Shown here one piece after another: positions 45,333 to 55,087 of a stretch of DNA of 64,000 bases. This DNA is from Halopenitus malekzadehii (lineage in GTDB: Archaea > Halobacteriota > Halobacteria > Halobacteriales > Haloferacaceae). How positions within the stretch are numbered: the first letter of the stretch is position 1; each line of letters starts with the position of its first letter. The translations under genes and the position numbers were made by a program. The stretch is from positions 186,001-250,000 of the forward strand of contig NZ_FNWU01000003.1 of NCBI RefSeq assembly GCF_900108505.1. The letters are read 5' to 3'. Below the pieces are notes generated by a model, which had not been told where the DNA came from, did no database searches, and saw nothing but the letters and a program-made list of their open reading frames with translations.

Positions 45333-46247
45333 ATGACAGCCATCGAGCTCTCCGGGGTGACCAAGCGGTTCGGGGAGTTGACCGCCGTCAACGATCTCGA
45401 TCTGACCGTCGAGGAGGGCGACGTGTTCGGCTTCCTCGGGCCGAACGGCGCCGGGAAATCGACGACGATCAACGTGTTGTTGGACTTCGTCCGGCCGACG
45501 TCGGGGACGGTCCGTGTGCTCGGCCACGACGCCCAGGCCGACAGCGTCGCGGTGCGGGAGCAGACGGGAGTTCTCCCCGAGGGGTTCGACGTCTACGACC
45601 GGCTGACGGGGAAACAGCACGTCACGTTCGCGATCGAGTCAAAGGGGGCGTACGAGGACCCCGACGCGATTCTCGAGCGAGTGGGGCTCGCCGGCGACGG
45701 CGACCGCAAAGCGGGCGGCTACTCGAAGGGGATGCGCCAACGGCTGGCGCTCGGGATGGCGCTCGTCGGCGACCCCGATCTCCTCATCCTCGATGAACCG
45801 TCATCGGGGCTCGATCCGGCCGGTGCCAAGGAGATGCGCGAGATCGTCCGCGAGGAGGCCGAAGACGGGACGACCGTCTTCTTCTCCTCGCACGTGCTCG
45901 GACAGGTCGAGGCGGTCTGTGACCGCGTCGGCATCCTTCGCGACGGCCGGCTCGTCGCCGAGGACTCGATCGACGGGCTCCGGGAGGCGGTCGGGAGCGA
46001 CGAGACGCTGATCGTCACCGTCGACGCGGCGACCGAGGACGACCTCGAGGCGGTTCGGGCCATCGACGGCGTCGCCAGCGCGGAGACGGACGGCGGCACC
46101 GTCCGCGTGAGCTGTGACAGCGGCGTGAAGACGGACGTGATCGGCGCCCTCGAGGAAGCCGGCGTGACGGTCCAGGACTTCACGACTCAGGAGGCCTCCC
46201 TCGAGGACCTCTTCATCGCCTACACGGAAGGGGAGGTGGCCGAATGA
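45333..46247 (+). CDS. ABC-2 type transporter ATP-binding protein
   Basis: A 304-residue ABC ATPase of the exporter type (CcmA/NosF/drug-resistance group). Walker A is GPNGAGKSTT (about residues 38-47), the signature YSKGMRQRLALGMAL (about 131-145) and Walker B DLLILDEPSSGLDP. The last 90 residues form a regulatory domain typical of ABC-2 exporters. It overlaps the permease gene by ATGA. The cargo cannot be inferred; such pairs export lipids, peptides or toxic compounds, or help assemble copper enzymes. Confidence 0.92.
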   Translation: MTAIELSGVTKRFGELTAVNDLDLTVEEGDVFGFLGPNGAGKSTTINVLLDFVRPTSGTVRVLGHDAQADSVAVREQTGVLPEGFDVYDRLTGKQHVTFAIESKGAYEDPDAILERVGLAGDGDRKAGGYSKGMRQRLALGMALVGDPDLLILDEPSSGLDPAGAKEMREIVREEAEDGTTVFFSSHVLGQVEAVCDRVGILRDGRLVAEDSIDGLREAVGSDETLIVTVDAATEDDLEAVRAIDGVASAETDGGTVRVSCDSGVKTDVIGALEEAGVTVQDFTTQEASLEDLFIAYTEGEVAE

Positions 46248-47137
46248 GCTATCGGGCAGTCGCGCGCAAGGACTTCCAGGACGCGGTCCGGTCCCGCTGG
46301 ATATGGGTGCTGTCGGCGCTGTTCATCGTGGCCTTCGCCGGTCCGGCCCTGCTGCGGTTCACGCTGGGGATCGGGCTCGGCGACACCAACGAGGCGACCG
46401 GGATCACGGTGTTGTTCATCCAGATTATGAAGGAGGGAACCGCGATACTCGTGCCGATCATCGCGATCGTGGTCGGGTACGCGTCGATCACGCGGGAACG
46501 GGAAAGCGGGACGTTGAAGCTCCTGCTGTCGCTTCCCCACTCCCGTGGCGACGTCGTCCTCGGAAAGGTACTCGGTCGCTCCGCCGTCGTCGCGTTGCCG
46601 ATCGCGATCGGATTCCTCGTCGCCGGGCTCGTGTTGATCCCGGCCGCCAGCTTGGAGGCCGTGAGCCGATTCGTCGCGTTCGCGCTGTTGACGGTCGTGC
46701 TCGGGGTCGTCTTCGTCGGGCTGGCCGTCGGGATCTCGGCGGCCTCCGAAACCGACCGACAGGCGATGGTCGGGTCGGTCGGCCTGTTCCTGCTCACCAG
46801 CCTCTTTTGGGGGACTGCGTCGAGCCGGATCGCCTCAGCGCTCAACGAGTACGCCGGCGTGAGTGTCCAACAGCAGTACCTCGTCGAGCTCGGGCTCAAG
46901 GTCGTCAACCCGGTTGCGGCGTACAAAACGCTAATCGACTCTCTCTATATGACCCAATTCGATGCACGTGTCGGGTTGTTCCAGTTTTTCTTGATCCCGA
47001 ATCAAGATGCCATCGCGGCGCTCGGCAACGAGCTGCCGGTCGTCTTCACCGATCCGGTGATCGCCGCGCTGCTCGTGCTGTGGTTCGTCGTGCCGGTGTA
47101 CGTCGGGATGACGGTCTTCGAGCGCGTCGATCTCTAG
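46244..47137 (+). CDS. ABC-2 type transporter permease (NosY-like)
   Basis: A 297-residue membrane protein with six predicted helices, matching the NosY/ABC-2 permease family in size. The start YRAVARKDFQDAVRSRWIWVL is the typical cytoplasmic entry helix, and YASITRERESGTLKLLLSLP is the diagnostic coupling loop after helix 2. A long extracellular loop lies between helices 5 and 6 (about residues 200-265). It works with the ATPase encoded just upstream as one exporter. No accessory gene follows, since the next gene begins with its own promoter. Confidence 0.9.
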   Translation: MSYRAVARKDFQDAVRSRWIWVLSALFIVAFAGPALLRFTLGIGLGDTNEATGITVLFIQIMKEGTAILVPIIAIVVGYASITRERESGTLKLLLSLPHSRGDVVLGKVLGRSAVVALPIAIGFLVAGLVLIPAASLEAVSRFVAFALLTVVLGVVFVGLAVGISAASETDRQAMVGSVGLFLLTSLFWGTASSRIASALNEYAGVSVQQQYLVELGLKVVNPVAAYKTLIDSLYMTQFDARVGLFQFFLIPNQDAIAALGNELPVVFTDPVIAALLVLWFVVPVYVGMTVFERVDL

Positions 47138-47300
47138 CTGGACCGGTCTTCCGGATCGGCCCTCCGAACGATCACTCGGATCGGTTCTGACACCGCGTTT
47201 CCGGGCCGTCGACGTCGATCGAACCGGCAACCGATCGACCGGGTGACGTCGATCGAACCGGCACGAAAGCCCTATTTCGGCCGGGAACAATCACTCGACA

Positions 47301-47903
47301 GTGCCGACGTTCCGTTACCCGTGTCCCGGCTGTCGCACCACGAACAGCCTCCACGAGGTCGACTGCGAGTTCGAGGGTGTCGACTGGCCGCGGATCGAGC
47401 GGGCCTACACCGATCTGTTGGCGGTGCTCACCCGGGAGCCGGACGGGATCGCGGAATCCGAGCTGCGGGCCGCGATCCCCGACGACTGGTCCGGCCTCCA
47501 CGCGGCCGCGCTCGGGTTGTTGGAGCGTGAACAGCGTGTGGTCCGCGATGGAGGCGATGACGGACCCCTCCGGCTGTTGACCGCCGCGGAGTTCAAAGAG
47601 CGCGTCTCCGAGCCGACGCGGGAGCCGATGCGGACGATCTACGAACGCGGGTCGGTGCCGGGGTGTCACGACAACGCGGTCTTCGCGATGATCGCGTGGT
47701 ACGAGATGGTCGGCCTCTCCTGGAGCGAGACGAAAGAACACGTGATCGACTGGCTGGAGACCTCCGGCGCGTGGGATCGGGGCGGCTTCGAGGAGTCGTC
47801 GCCGACGGAGCTCGTCGAGAGCAAGCGTCACGTCTACGACGCCGGGTACGGCTGGAAGGAGAAGGCGCAGGCCGCAAAACGCGTGATCGAACGGCACGGA
47901 TGA
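47301..47903 (+). CDS. Conserved haloarchaeal protein with CxxC motif, unknown function
   Basis: A 200-residue soluble protein beginning with GTG. The N-terminus has a C-x2-C pair and one more Cys (FRYPCPGCRTTNSLHEVDCE), suggestive of a metal site. The remainder is helical, with a winged-helix-like middle (ESELRAAIPDDWSGLHAAAL) and a second conserved part ERGSVPGCHDNAVFAMIAWYEMVGLSW. A TATTTC element about 27 nt upstream supports a leaderless start. It is not in an operon with the ABC pair. I do not recognise a named family. Confidence 0.75.
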   Translation: MPTFRYPCPGCRTTNSLHEVDCEFEGVDWPRIERAYTDLLAVLTREPDGIAESELRAAIPDDWSGLHAAALGLLEREQRVVRDGGDDGPLRLLTAAEFKERVSEPTREPMRTIYERGSVPGCHDNAVFAMIAWYEMVGLSWSETKEHVIDWLETSGAWDRGGFEESSPTELVESKRHVYDAGYGWKEKAQAAKRVIERHG

Positions 47904-47983
47904 AGCGCGAGGGGTCAACAGCGTGGACCGGGAAGGGACCACGACCGCGACACCTTTAGCACGCCGCCGTTCCTCGCCAGGGT

Positions 47984-49789
47984 ATGGTCGGGATCACGAC
48001 GCTCCCGTGGCCGGCGATCGGGTCGCTGGCCGCCGGAGTCGGCAGCCTCGCGCTGATCCGATACGTGCTCGACCACCGCGGAACGCCCGGGGCGAATTGG
48101 TTCATCGCGGTGTTGATCGCCCAGGCCGTCTGGTGTCTCGGCTACGGAGTCGGTCTGCTGGTCGCCGCACCGCGGGCACGGCTGGCCTTCGAGATGGCCG
48201 TCTGGATCGGAATCGTCTGGACCGGCCTTACCTTTCTGGCCTTCGCGCTCGAGTACACCGGTCGCGGGAACGTCGTTCACGGACCGGGCTACGGCGCGTT
48301 CGCCGTCTTCGGGATCGTGACCACGGCGGTGACCGTGACGAACCCGCTTCACGGCGCGATGTGGTCCGGCTTCGATCTCGATCCGGTCCTGGGTGTCGCG
48401 ACGGTCTCGTACACGATCGGCGCGTGGGGGTATCTGACGCTGGGCGTTGCGACGCTGTCGGTCGTCGTGGCCGTGGTCCTGCTCGTGGACACGCTGTTGA
48501 GCTACGGACCGCTGTATCGGCGGGAGGCGGCCGCCGTCGCGTTGAGTTCGATCCCGCCGGGATTCGCCCTGCTGGCGTGGGCGTTCGAGGTCGGCCCGGT
48601 TCCACAGTTCAATCCGGCGCCGGTGATGTTTCTTCCGCACGTCGCGCTCGACGCGTACGCGTTCGGCCGGGCCGACCTCTTCGAGCGGAACCCGACGACG
48701 ATCCGGGCGGCCGATCGGACCGCGATCGACGACCTGTCCGACCCGATCGTCATCCTCGATCTCGACGATCGGATCGTCCGGCTGAACGAGGCCGCAACGG
48801 CGGTCTTCGGCGAGGACGGAGCGTCACCGGTGGATGCGGGATTCTCCGCCGTCGTTGGAGTCGGTGCGGATCTCGACGCCGCGGCGGCGGACGACGGGAC
48901 GCCGATCGATCCGATCGAACGCCGCGTCGACGGCCGGGATCGGACGTTCGCGGTGTCGGTCTCGCAGCTCCGTGATCCCGCTGCGACACACGTCGGATAC
49001 ACGGTGGTGTTCACGGACATCACGGAGCAGGAGCGGCGCCGGCAGCAGCTGGAGGTACTCAACCGGATCCTGCGACACAACATCCGGAACGACGCCGGAG
49101 TGGTTCACGGCTACGCGGAGTTGCTCGTCGAACGAGTCGACGCGGAGGACCGTCGGATGGCCGACGCGATCGAGAGACGCGCCGGCGCCCTGGCGGCGCT
49201 CGGCGAGAAGGCCCGCACCGTCGAGACGCTGATCGACGGTGAGCCGTCGCGACGGCTCTCGGTGGCTGCCCTCGTTCGATCGGTCGTCGCGGACGTCCGG
49301 GATCACGATCGACTCGACGCGTCGACCGCGGCGATCACCGTGGTCGTCCGGAGTGGTGAACTCGGCGACCCCGGCGACGGCGCCGAGGACGACGGGATCG
49401 ACGGGGAGTTCCGGGAGGCAACCCTGACTGCGGCGGTGCGAAACCTCCTGGAGAACGCGATCCGCCATCACGACGGGGGCGGGAGCGAGCGACCGGACGG
49501 AAGCCCGTGGATCCAGGTCACCGTCGAACGCGACGGCGACGACGTCGTGATAACGGTCGTGGACGACGGACCGGGCATTCCCGATCACGAGCTCGAGGCG
49601 ATCGCCGCCGGACGGGAGACGGCGCTCGAACACGGGTCCGGACTCGGGCTGTGGATCGTCCACTGGGCAACCGACGCGCTCGGGGGCACGGTCACCTACA
49701 CGGACCGATCGCCGCGCGGGACGCGCGCGGAGCTTCGGCTACCGAACGGGGAGCGGCAGGGTGAGACGAAGGAGAAAACGGGGAGCTGA
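47984..49789 (+). CDS. Membrane sensor histidine kinase with 7TM, PAS and HATPase domains
   Basis: A 601-residue sensor kinase. The first 215 residues form seven transmembrane helices of the histidine-kinase N-terminal 7TM type. A PAS domain follows (about 245-350: DLDDRIVRLNEAATAVFGED), then a dimerisation helix with phosphoacceptor H365 in ILRHNIRNDAGVVHGYAELL, and a HATPase domain with N box (VRNLLENAIRHHDGG), G1 VDDGPGIPDHEL and G2 HGSGLGLWIVHW. No response regulator lies beside it, which is usual for haloarchaeal kinases. The stimulus is unknown. A CTTTAG element about 27 nt upstream serves as promoter. Confidence 0.93.
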   Translation: MVGITTLPWPAIGSLAAGVGSLALIRYVLDHRGTPGANWFIAVLIAQAVWCLGYGVGLLVAAPRARLAFEMAVWIGIVWTGLTFLAFALEYTGRGNVVHGPGYGAFAVFGIVTTAVTVTNPLHGAMWSGFDLDPVLGVATVSYTIGAWGYLTLGVATLSVVVAVVLLVDTLLSYGPLYRREAAAVALSSIPPGFALLAWAFEVGPVPQFNPAPVMFLPHVALDAYAFGRADLFERNPTTIRAADRTAIDDLSDPIVILDLDDRIVRLNEAATAVFGEDGASPVDAGFSAVVGVGADLDAAAADDGTPIDPIERRVDGRDRTFAVSVSQLRDPAATHVGYTVVFTDITEQERRRQQLEVLNRILRHNIRNDAGVVHGYAELLVERVDAEDRRMADAIERRAGALAALGEKARTVETLIDGEPSRRLSVAALVRSVVADVRDHDRLDASTAAITVVVRSGELGDPGDGAEDDGIDGEFREATLTAAVRNLLENAIRHHDGGGSERPDGSPWIQVTVERDGDDVVITVVDDGPGIPDHELEAIAAGRETALEHGSGLGLWIVHWATDALGGTVTYTDRSPRGTRAELRLPNGERQGETKEKTGS

Positions 49790-49851
49790 ACCGGATGCCG
49801 GCGTCCGGAGACGGCCCGGATTGAGGCGATCGAGGAGGGCCCCGAACCGCG

Positions 49852-50595
49852 CTACTCGCTCTGGATCCGCGGAGCGAGCATGAACGTCACGTTGCCCATT
49901 CCTTCGGCGAAGGAGTAGTGGAGCTTGACCGGGAACTCCTCGCCGAGTTCGACGATCACCTCGGCGTCCTTGGGGATGGCCTTGTTCATGTCCTTCAGGT
50001 AGTCGAGCGAGAACAGCGAGTCGGCGGGGCCAGCCGTGAGATCGATGAGGTCGTCGCGCTCCAGGTTCAGGTCGACGTCGTCGGTGTCGCCCTCGGCCTC
50101 GATCGAGAAGGCCTCGGCGGCCTCGTCGATGCGGAGCCGAATGTGGTCCGAAACCATATCCGCGGCGGTGATGCCCCGGTCGATCTGGGCGCCCTCCAGA
50201 ACGATCTCCGCGGGGAGATCGAGCTCGGGGATGTCGGGTTCCTGGCGGATGGAGTCCGGATCGATGAGCGCGAGGGTGTAGGAGAGCCCGTCGATCTCGA
50301 TGTGGAGCTTGCGCGTCTCCTCGTCGAGTTCGAGGTGGATGAGATCGCCCGAGTTGGCCATTCCGGCGATGTCCTGCAAGCGTGCGAGATTGACGCCGAT
50401 GACGCCGCCGTCGGCCTCGTAGGACTCGAAGGCGGCGGCTTCAAGCGAGAGGTCGACCATACCGACGTTCGCGGGATCGACGGCGCGAATGGCGAGTTCC
50501 TCCTCGTTCAGATGGATCTTGCACTCGTCGACCAACACGCTCACCGAATCGAGCGCGTCCTGGAGCGTCGACGCACTCACGATGGCCTTGAACAT
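49852..50595 (-). CDS. pcn: PCNA sliding clamp
   Basis: A 247-residue DNA polymerase sliding clamp, exactly the usual haloarchaeal length. It starts [20 protein letters not shown]; the interdomain connecting loop has [20 protein letters not shown] and the C-terminal end is [18 protein letters not shown]. It forms a homotrimeric ring that tethers polymerases, ligase and nucleases; DP2 encoded at 5990-10312 ends in a candidate docking motif. The start at 50595 is the conserved one, though the frame is open upstream. Confidence 0.97.
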   Translation of the reverse strand: MFKAIVSASTLQDALDSVSVLVDECKIHLNEEELAIRAVDPANVGMVDLSLEAAAFESYEADGGVIGVNLARLQDIAGMANSGDLIHLELDEETRKLHIEIDGLSYTLALIDPDSIRQEPDIPELDLPAEIVLEGAQIDRGITAADMVSDHIRLRIDEAAEAFSIEAEGDTDDVDLNLERDDLIDLTAGPADSLFSLDYLKDMNKAIPKDAEVIVELGEEFPVKLHYSFAEGMGNVTFMLAPRIQSE

Positions 50596-50620
50596 ATACG
50601 AACCGATACGGCGCAATCCC

Positions 50621-50627
50621 CTAAAAA
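50621..50627 (-). promoter_or_regulatory. TATA element of pcn
   Basis: On the minus strand TTTTTAG lies about 29 nt before the pcn ATG, consistent with a leaderless or very short-leader mRNA. Confidence 0.5.
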
Positions 50628-50655
50628 GACCCGCGATCCGGTAGAGCGTCTTTTC

Positions 50656-50670
50656 GCACGCGACGCGTGC
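50656..50670. repeat. Perfect inverted repeat GCACGC-GAC-GCGTGC
   Basis: A 6-bp perfect inverted repeat with a 3-bp loop in the 175-bp gap between the end of nhaC and the start of pcn. It could be a transcript-end hairpin for nhaC or an operator upstream of pcn. No T-run follows it on the minus strand. Confidence 0.35.
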
Positions 50671-50770
50671 GCCCGCTGTGAAGGCTCGAATCCGGACGAA
50701 CCATCGAACGAATTCGCACGAACCGCCGACGGCGATCGTCGCAATGGATCGTGATGATTGATCGGCACCC

Positions 50771-52261
50771 TCAATCGTCGCCGGAAACCGGCGTCGACGT
50801 CGCGGTCCCGTCGGAGTCGGCGGTACCGGCCGGGTCGGCGGGGCCGGAAGCCCGCGTGGTCCGCGGGACGTCGATCCCGCCAAGCACCATCGCGAACAGC
50901 ACGAGCGGCGAGAGGAACCCGAACAGGTAGAAGGGCGCGTACTCGAGGGTCGGGACGTCGGTCACGGTGGCCATGTACACGCCGCCGGCGTGCCACGGCA
51001 ACAGCGCGCCGGTCGGCGTCCCCGCCGCCTCGAGGGCTCGCGAGAGCTGGTCGCTGTCGAGGTCGAACTCGGCGTAGAGGTTTCGTAGCGTGACGCCGGG
51101 AAGGACGATGCTCATGTACTGCTGTGCGGTGAGGGCGTTGATGGCGATCGCCGAGAGCCCGGTGCCGGCGACCAGACTGCCGGAGCTCCGGACGGCGCCC
51201 GTGAGCCCGTGTGCGAGGACGGCGAGGATCCCCGTCCGCTCGAGGACGCCGCCCAGCGACAGCGCCGCGACGACCACGCTGATCGTCCACGCGGATCCGG
51301 TGATCCCGCCCGCGGCGAGGAGGTCGTTCACCAGGGTGCTGCCCGTCTCCGGGGCCGTCCCGTACAGGAAGACGTCCCAGGCGGCCACGAAGCCGGTTCC
51401 CTGCACCGCGATCGTGGTCGCCACGCCGGCGAAGACGCCCGCAACGAGCGACGGCAGGGCCGGGTAGCCGCGCAGTGCGAGCCCGAAGGTGACCGCAAGC
51501 GGGAGGAAAACGAGCGGCGAGAGGTCGTAGGTGCCCGTCAGCGCCTCCAGGATCTCGGCGAGCCGGTCGGCGGGGATCGTCCCCGCGGCCTGGAGCCCGA
51601 GGATGCCGAACGCGACGATCGCGATCCCGAAGGCGACGAGCGTCCCGAACCGCATCCGGCGAATGTGGGTGTAGAGGTCGGTGTTCGTCACGCCGGCGGC
51701 GAGATTGGTGGTGTCCGACAGCGGCGACTGCTTGTCGCCGGCGTACGCGCCGGACAGCACCGCGCCGACCGTCATCGGGGCTGGCACGCCGAGACCGGCG
51801 CCGATCCCGACGAAGGCGACGCCGAGGGTTCCGACCGTGGTCCAGGAGGATCCGATCGAGAAGGCGACGACCGCCGCGAGCAGGGCGGCGACCGGCAGGA
51901 AGACCGTCGGCGTGAGAACCGACAGCCCGTAGTACATCAGTCCGGGGATCGTTCCGGACGCGACCCAGGTCGCGATGAGCGCGTAGATCGTGAAGAGGAT
52001 CAAAAGCGCCTGAATACCCATCAACAGGCCGTTCGAGACGCCCTCGAAGAGGTCCTCCCACTCGTAGCCGAGCCACCGGCCGAGGGCGGCGACGAAGACG
52101 ATGCTCCACAGCAGGGGTGCGTGGGGATCGAGGCCGAGGACGGCCGATCCAACCCCGAGGAACGCGACGACCGCGAGGACCGGGACGAGCGCGATCCGGA
52201 AGGACGGCCGCCTGTCCGTCGGGAGGTCCTCGTAGGTCGTCGGGGTGAACGATGATGCCAT
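50771..52261 (-). CDS. nhaC: Na+/H+ antiporter NhaC family
   Basis: A 496-residue membrane protein with about 11-12 helices of the NhaC antiporter family. Diagnostic segments are [22 protein letters not shown] (about residues 134-155), [25 protein letters not shown] (two adjacent conserved runs) and the second-half [15 protein letters not shown] and [18 protein letters not shown]. It likely exchanges cytoplasmic sodium for protons, important at high salt. The acidic, disordered tail is about 35 residues long. A TATA element (GCATTAAAA on the plus strand, 52285-52293) sits 28 nt upstream of the start. Confidence 0.92.
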   Translation of the reverse strand: MASSFTPTTYEDLPTDRRPSFRIALVPVLAVVAFLGVGSAVLGLDPHAPLLWSIVFVAALGRWLGYEWEDLFEGVSNGLLMGIQALLILFTIYALIATWVASGTIPGLMYYGLSVLTPTVFLPVAALLAAVVAFSIGSSWTTVGTLGVAFVGIGAGLGVPAPMTVGAVLSGAYAGDKQSPLSDTTNLAAGVTNTDLYTHIRRMRFGTLVAFGIAIVAFGILGLQAAGTIPADRLAEILEALTGTYDLSPLVFLPLAVTFGLALRGYPALPSLVAGVFAGVATTIAVQGTGFVAAWDVFLYGTAPETGSTLVNDLLAAGGITGSAWTISVVVAALSLGGVLERTGILAVLAHGLTGAVRSSGSLVAGTGLSAIAINALTAQQYMSIVLPGVTLRNLYAEFDLDSDQLSRALEAAGTPTGALLPWHAGGVYMATVTDVPTLEYAPFYLFGFLSPLVLFAMVLGGIDVPRTTRASGPADPAGTADSDGTATSTPVSGDD

Positions 52262-52409
52262 CTACGCCGATATATACACTCTGTGCATTAAAACTGATTG
52301 TATTATTCATATAGAACATACACAGTGGTAGCATCCACCACGAACCCGGCGACGTCGTTCGGGGAGCCAGAACCGTTTTCCGTCCGTATCGCGACCGGTG
52401 CTCACGACG

Positions 52410-54782
52410 ATGACCGGAGATCGATCGGGGGGACGATCCGGAAACGGGGATCGGGGCAGCGATCGGAACGACCCGTCCGAGATCGAAACCGGCACACGTG
52501 GGACCCGCGACCGGCGAGCGACGGCCGTCGATCGACGAACGATGACCGTCGGCCGGCGAACGATGCTTGCCGCGATCGCCGGCGCGGGAGCGGCCGGGCT
52601 CGCCGGCTGTAGCGCGCTCGAACGCGGTGAGGACGCCACGACGACGCCGATCCCGGCTGGCGAGGACCGCGCCAGCGAACTCGCCGAACGGTTCGCGCCG
52701 CAGTTATACTTCGACACCTTCGAACGCTGGTTCCCGACCGATCCGCGACCGTATGCGAGCGAGGAAGACGGAACCACGGTCGTCGACGGGTTCGACGCCC
52801 TCGAGGGGTATCACGGGCAATACGACGACTCGGGCGAGCCGCCGAATCCCACGGTGTTCTACACCGTCCGGGAATACGACGGCTCACCGCTCGCGGTCGT
52901 TCAGTTCTGGTACTACGCCGCCTTCGACCAGTTTACGACGAACTTTCACTGGCACGACTGGGAGGTCCTCCAGGTCTTCGTCGACACGGAGACCGGGGAG
53001 CCGCAACTACACGTCGCAAGCTCCCATTCACGGGCCGTTCCGAACAACGAGTTTCTCGATCCGGATCCCGACCGGACCCCGCGGATCCTCTCCGAACTCG
53101 GGTCACACTCGAGCGCCCTCTCGGTCAACGACGTGCCGGATCGGTTCCAGCGCGTCGCCGCCGACGGGCTGTTGGCCGACATCACGAACACGGCGATCGA
53201 GGGGATCGAGGACCTCGCTGAGATCCCGCTGGCGTACGGCCTCCCCCGGGACGAGGGGTCACGGCTCCCGTACGTGGTGCCCGAGATCGACGGCAGTCCG
53301 GTGTATGATCACGAGGACCTGCCGTCGGTCACTCGGGAGTCGCTGATCGACGATGCCCTCACGATCCGGTCGTTCGAGGCCATCGAGGAGCCGCCGACCG
53401 ATCTTCCGGTGCGTGAAACCGGGCTCGTCTTCGGGTACGCCGGGCGGACGGGTGGATCGGTTGAGGCGGCCGAATCGGACGGGATGGAGGTATCGGACGG
53501 GACCGATGAACCGGACGAAACGACTGACTCAACCGGGGGCGGTGACGATGCGGCGGCGATCGACGTGGCGTACGATCTCGTCCCGATCGCCGAGATCGAA
53601 CACATCGACGACTTCGTCGGCCCGCAGTTGAGCTTCGAGTTCGCCGTTCCGGTGGCGATCGAGGACGCGATCGCGGGACACATCTCGACGACCGGAACCC
53701 CCTGGAGCCAGCCGCGGTACGAGAACCCCGCGGCGGACATCACGGTTCCGTTCCATCGACAGGCGTTGGCCGACCGATACGACGCGATCGGCGATGCGGC
53801 GCCGATCAACACCGTGTTGACGCGCGTGACGAGCGCGGTCACCGACGATGACGCACCCGAAGACGAGGGCGTCACGACCACCGAGTCGGGGGTCGAATCG
53901 GTCGCGCTGCTCGAGAGCGATCCCGTGGCCGTCCCGACGTTCGCCGGCGTCGCGGCGGTCCAGGACGTCCCGGAGGGGGACCACCAGTTGACCGTCAACG
54001 GAGCGGGGACGGCACCCCACAGCGAACGGGTGACCGTCGAGGGCAGCGGGGCGACGGTGACCGCGGGTGCCGAGGGCGAGGTGCCGCTCGTCGCCCGTGA
54101 CCGAGCGAAACGGGTTTCGATCACCGACGAGGCCGCCGACGTGGACCTGTCGGGAGTCGCGATCGAGGACGATTTCGGCGGACGCCTGTACGACACCGCC
54201 GTCGATGGGTCCGACGCGGTCTACGTTCACGACGGCGGCGCGTACACGATCGAGTTCCGCGACGCGGACGACGCCGTGGGTGCCGACCGGGTCAACCCGG
54301 ATCCGGCCGTTTCCGCCGAGATCCGGATCGATCGTCCCGAGACGGGAACCGCGTCACTCGCGTCCTTCGTGGGCGACATCGCCGCGGAAACCCACTCGGA
54401 GATCGCCGCGATCGAGAGCGGTTCGGGGACCACGGACGGGAACGACGGCGCCGATCGTGATGGCGACATCGGTGATGATGGCGACACTGACGATGACGAC
54501 GATGACGCCCCGGAGGGGAGCGAGAACGCCGTCGTCGGGCTGTCCCGTGCGCTTGCGGCGATCGCGGAGAACGCGCGGGCGGCAGCCGAAGAGTCACGAG
54601 GCGGGAACCGGACCGCCGCAAACCGGCGGCTCGAGGCGGCTGCCGACCGCCTTCAGCGCGCACGCGACCGGCTCGAGGCGGCCGGCGGAAGCGTCCCTGC
54701 CCCGCTTTCGCGCGCAACGAGCCGGCGACTCGATCAGGCGTCACGCCGGGTCGAACAGGCCACGAACTCGGAGAAGCCGTGA
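52410..54782 (+). CDS. Large Tat lipoprotein with NLP/Vps62-like domain
   Basis: A 790-residue surface lipoprotein. The Tat motif GRRTMLAAIAG (about 48-58) and lipobox LAGC with C67 follow an unusually long, polar N-terminal region; a start at 52542 (MTVGRRTM) would give a normal-length signal. The mature N-terminal domain (about 85-350) starts ERFAPQLYFDTFERWFPTDP and contains NFHWHDWEVLQVFVD (178-192), resembling the GHRHDWE heptapeptide of necrosis-inducing NPP1-like proteins and the DWE of Vps62 domains. A beta-rich middle (about 480-650), an Asp-rich spacer and a helical C-terminus follow. Function unknown; surface carbohydrate or lipid binding is a guess from the fold family. Confidence 0.75.
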   Translation: MTGDRSGGRSGNGDRGSDRNDPSEIETGTRGTRDRRATAVDRRTMTVGRRTMLAAIAGAGAAGLAGCSALERGEDATTTPIPAGEDRASELAERFAPQLYFDTFERWFPTDPRPYASEEDGTTVVDGFDALEGYHGQYDDSGEPPNPTVFYTVREYDGSPLAVVQFWYYAAFDQFTTNFHWHDWEVLQVFVDTETGEPQLHVASSHSRAVPNNEFLDPDPDRTPRILSELGSHSSALSVNDVPDRFQRVAADGLLADITNTAIEGIEDLAEIPLAYGLPRDEGSRLPYVVPEIDGSPVYDHEDLPSVTRESLIDDALTIRSFEAIEEPPTDLPVRETGLVFGYAGRTGGSVEAAESDGMEVSDGTDEPDETTDSTGGGDDAAAIDVAYDLVPIAEIEHIDDFVGPQLSFEFAVPVAIEDAIAGHISTTGTPWSQPRYENPAADITVPFHRQALADRYDAIGDAAPINTVLTRVTSAVTDDDAPEDEGVTTTESGVESVALLESDPVAVPTFAGVAAVQDVPEGDHQLTVNGAGTAPHSERVTVEGSGATVTAGAEGEVPLVARDRAKRVSITDEAADVDLSGVAIEDDFGGRLYDTAVDGSDAVYVHDGGAYTIEFRDADDAVGADRVNPDPAVSAEIRIDRPETGTASLASFVGDIAAETHSEIAAIESGSGTTDGNDGADRDGDIGDDGDTDDDDDDAPEGSENAVVGLSRALAAIAENARAAAEESRGGNRTAANRRLEAAADRLQRARDRLEAAGGSVPAPLSRATSRRLDQASRRVEQATNSEKP

Positions 54783-54861
54783 CCCGCTCGAACGGGGGAA
54801 CAGCTGAACCGCCGTCCGAGCTGTCCCATCCGAACAGGCCCGTCGGAGCTGGTCCGTCCGA

Positions 54862-55083
54862 TCAGGCTCGTTCGATCTCGACGTGCCACTCGTCGTCGGC
54901 GACGCGGGTGGTCTCATAGCGGAAGCCGCGACGCTCGAGCACGTCGTAGAGCGGTTCGGGCTCGAAGCCGTTCACGAGCGTCAGCCGGTCGTCCGGGCCG
55001 AGGTCGGTGAGAGCGTCGTTGATCCGTTCGAAGGGCGGGTCGTCCGACTCACGGACGTCGAGACGGGCCGTGGTCGCGCTCAT
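54862..55083 (-). CDS. DUF2249 domain protein (second of pair)
   Basis: A 73-residue small protein consisting of one DUF2249 domain (LDVRESDDPPFERINDALTD, then LTLVNGFEPEPLYDVLERRG), a TusA/SirA-like alpha/beta fold. The canonical start LDVRxxxPPxRH is less well kept here than in its partner. Such proteins occur beside nitrogen-oxide or sulfur metabolism and metal-cofactor genes, and they may deliver sulfur or sense redox; none of these is shown here. It lies 4 nt after the other DUF2249 gene. Confidence 0.85.
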   Translation of the reverse strand: MSATTARLDVRESDDPPFERINDALTDLGPDDRLTLVNGFEPEPLYDVLERRGFRYETTRVADDEWHVEIERA

Positions 55084-55087
55084 CGAC

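Noticed and set aside
52577-54807. Other frames over the NLP-like lipoprotein, including a minus-strand 295-codon frame
   Set aside because: They are low-complexity shadows. The chosen frame has a Tat signal, a lipobox and acidic mature domains.
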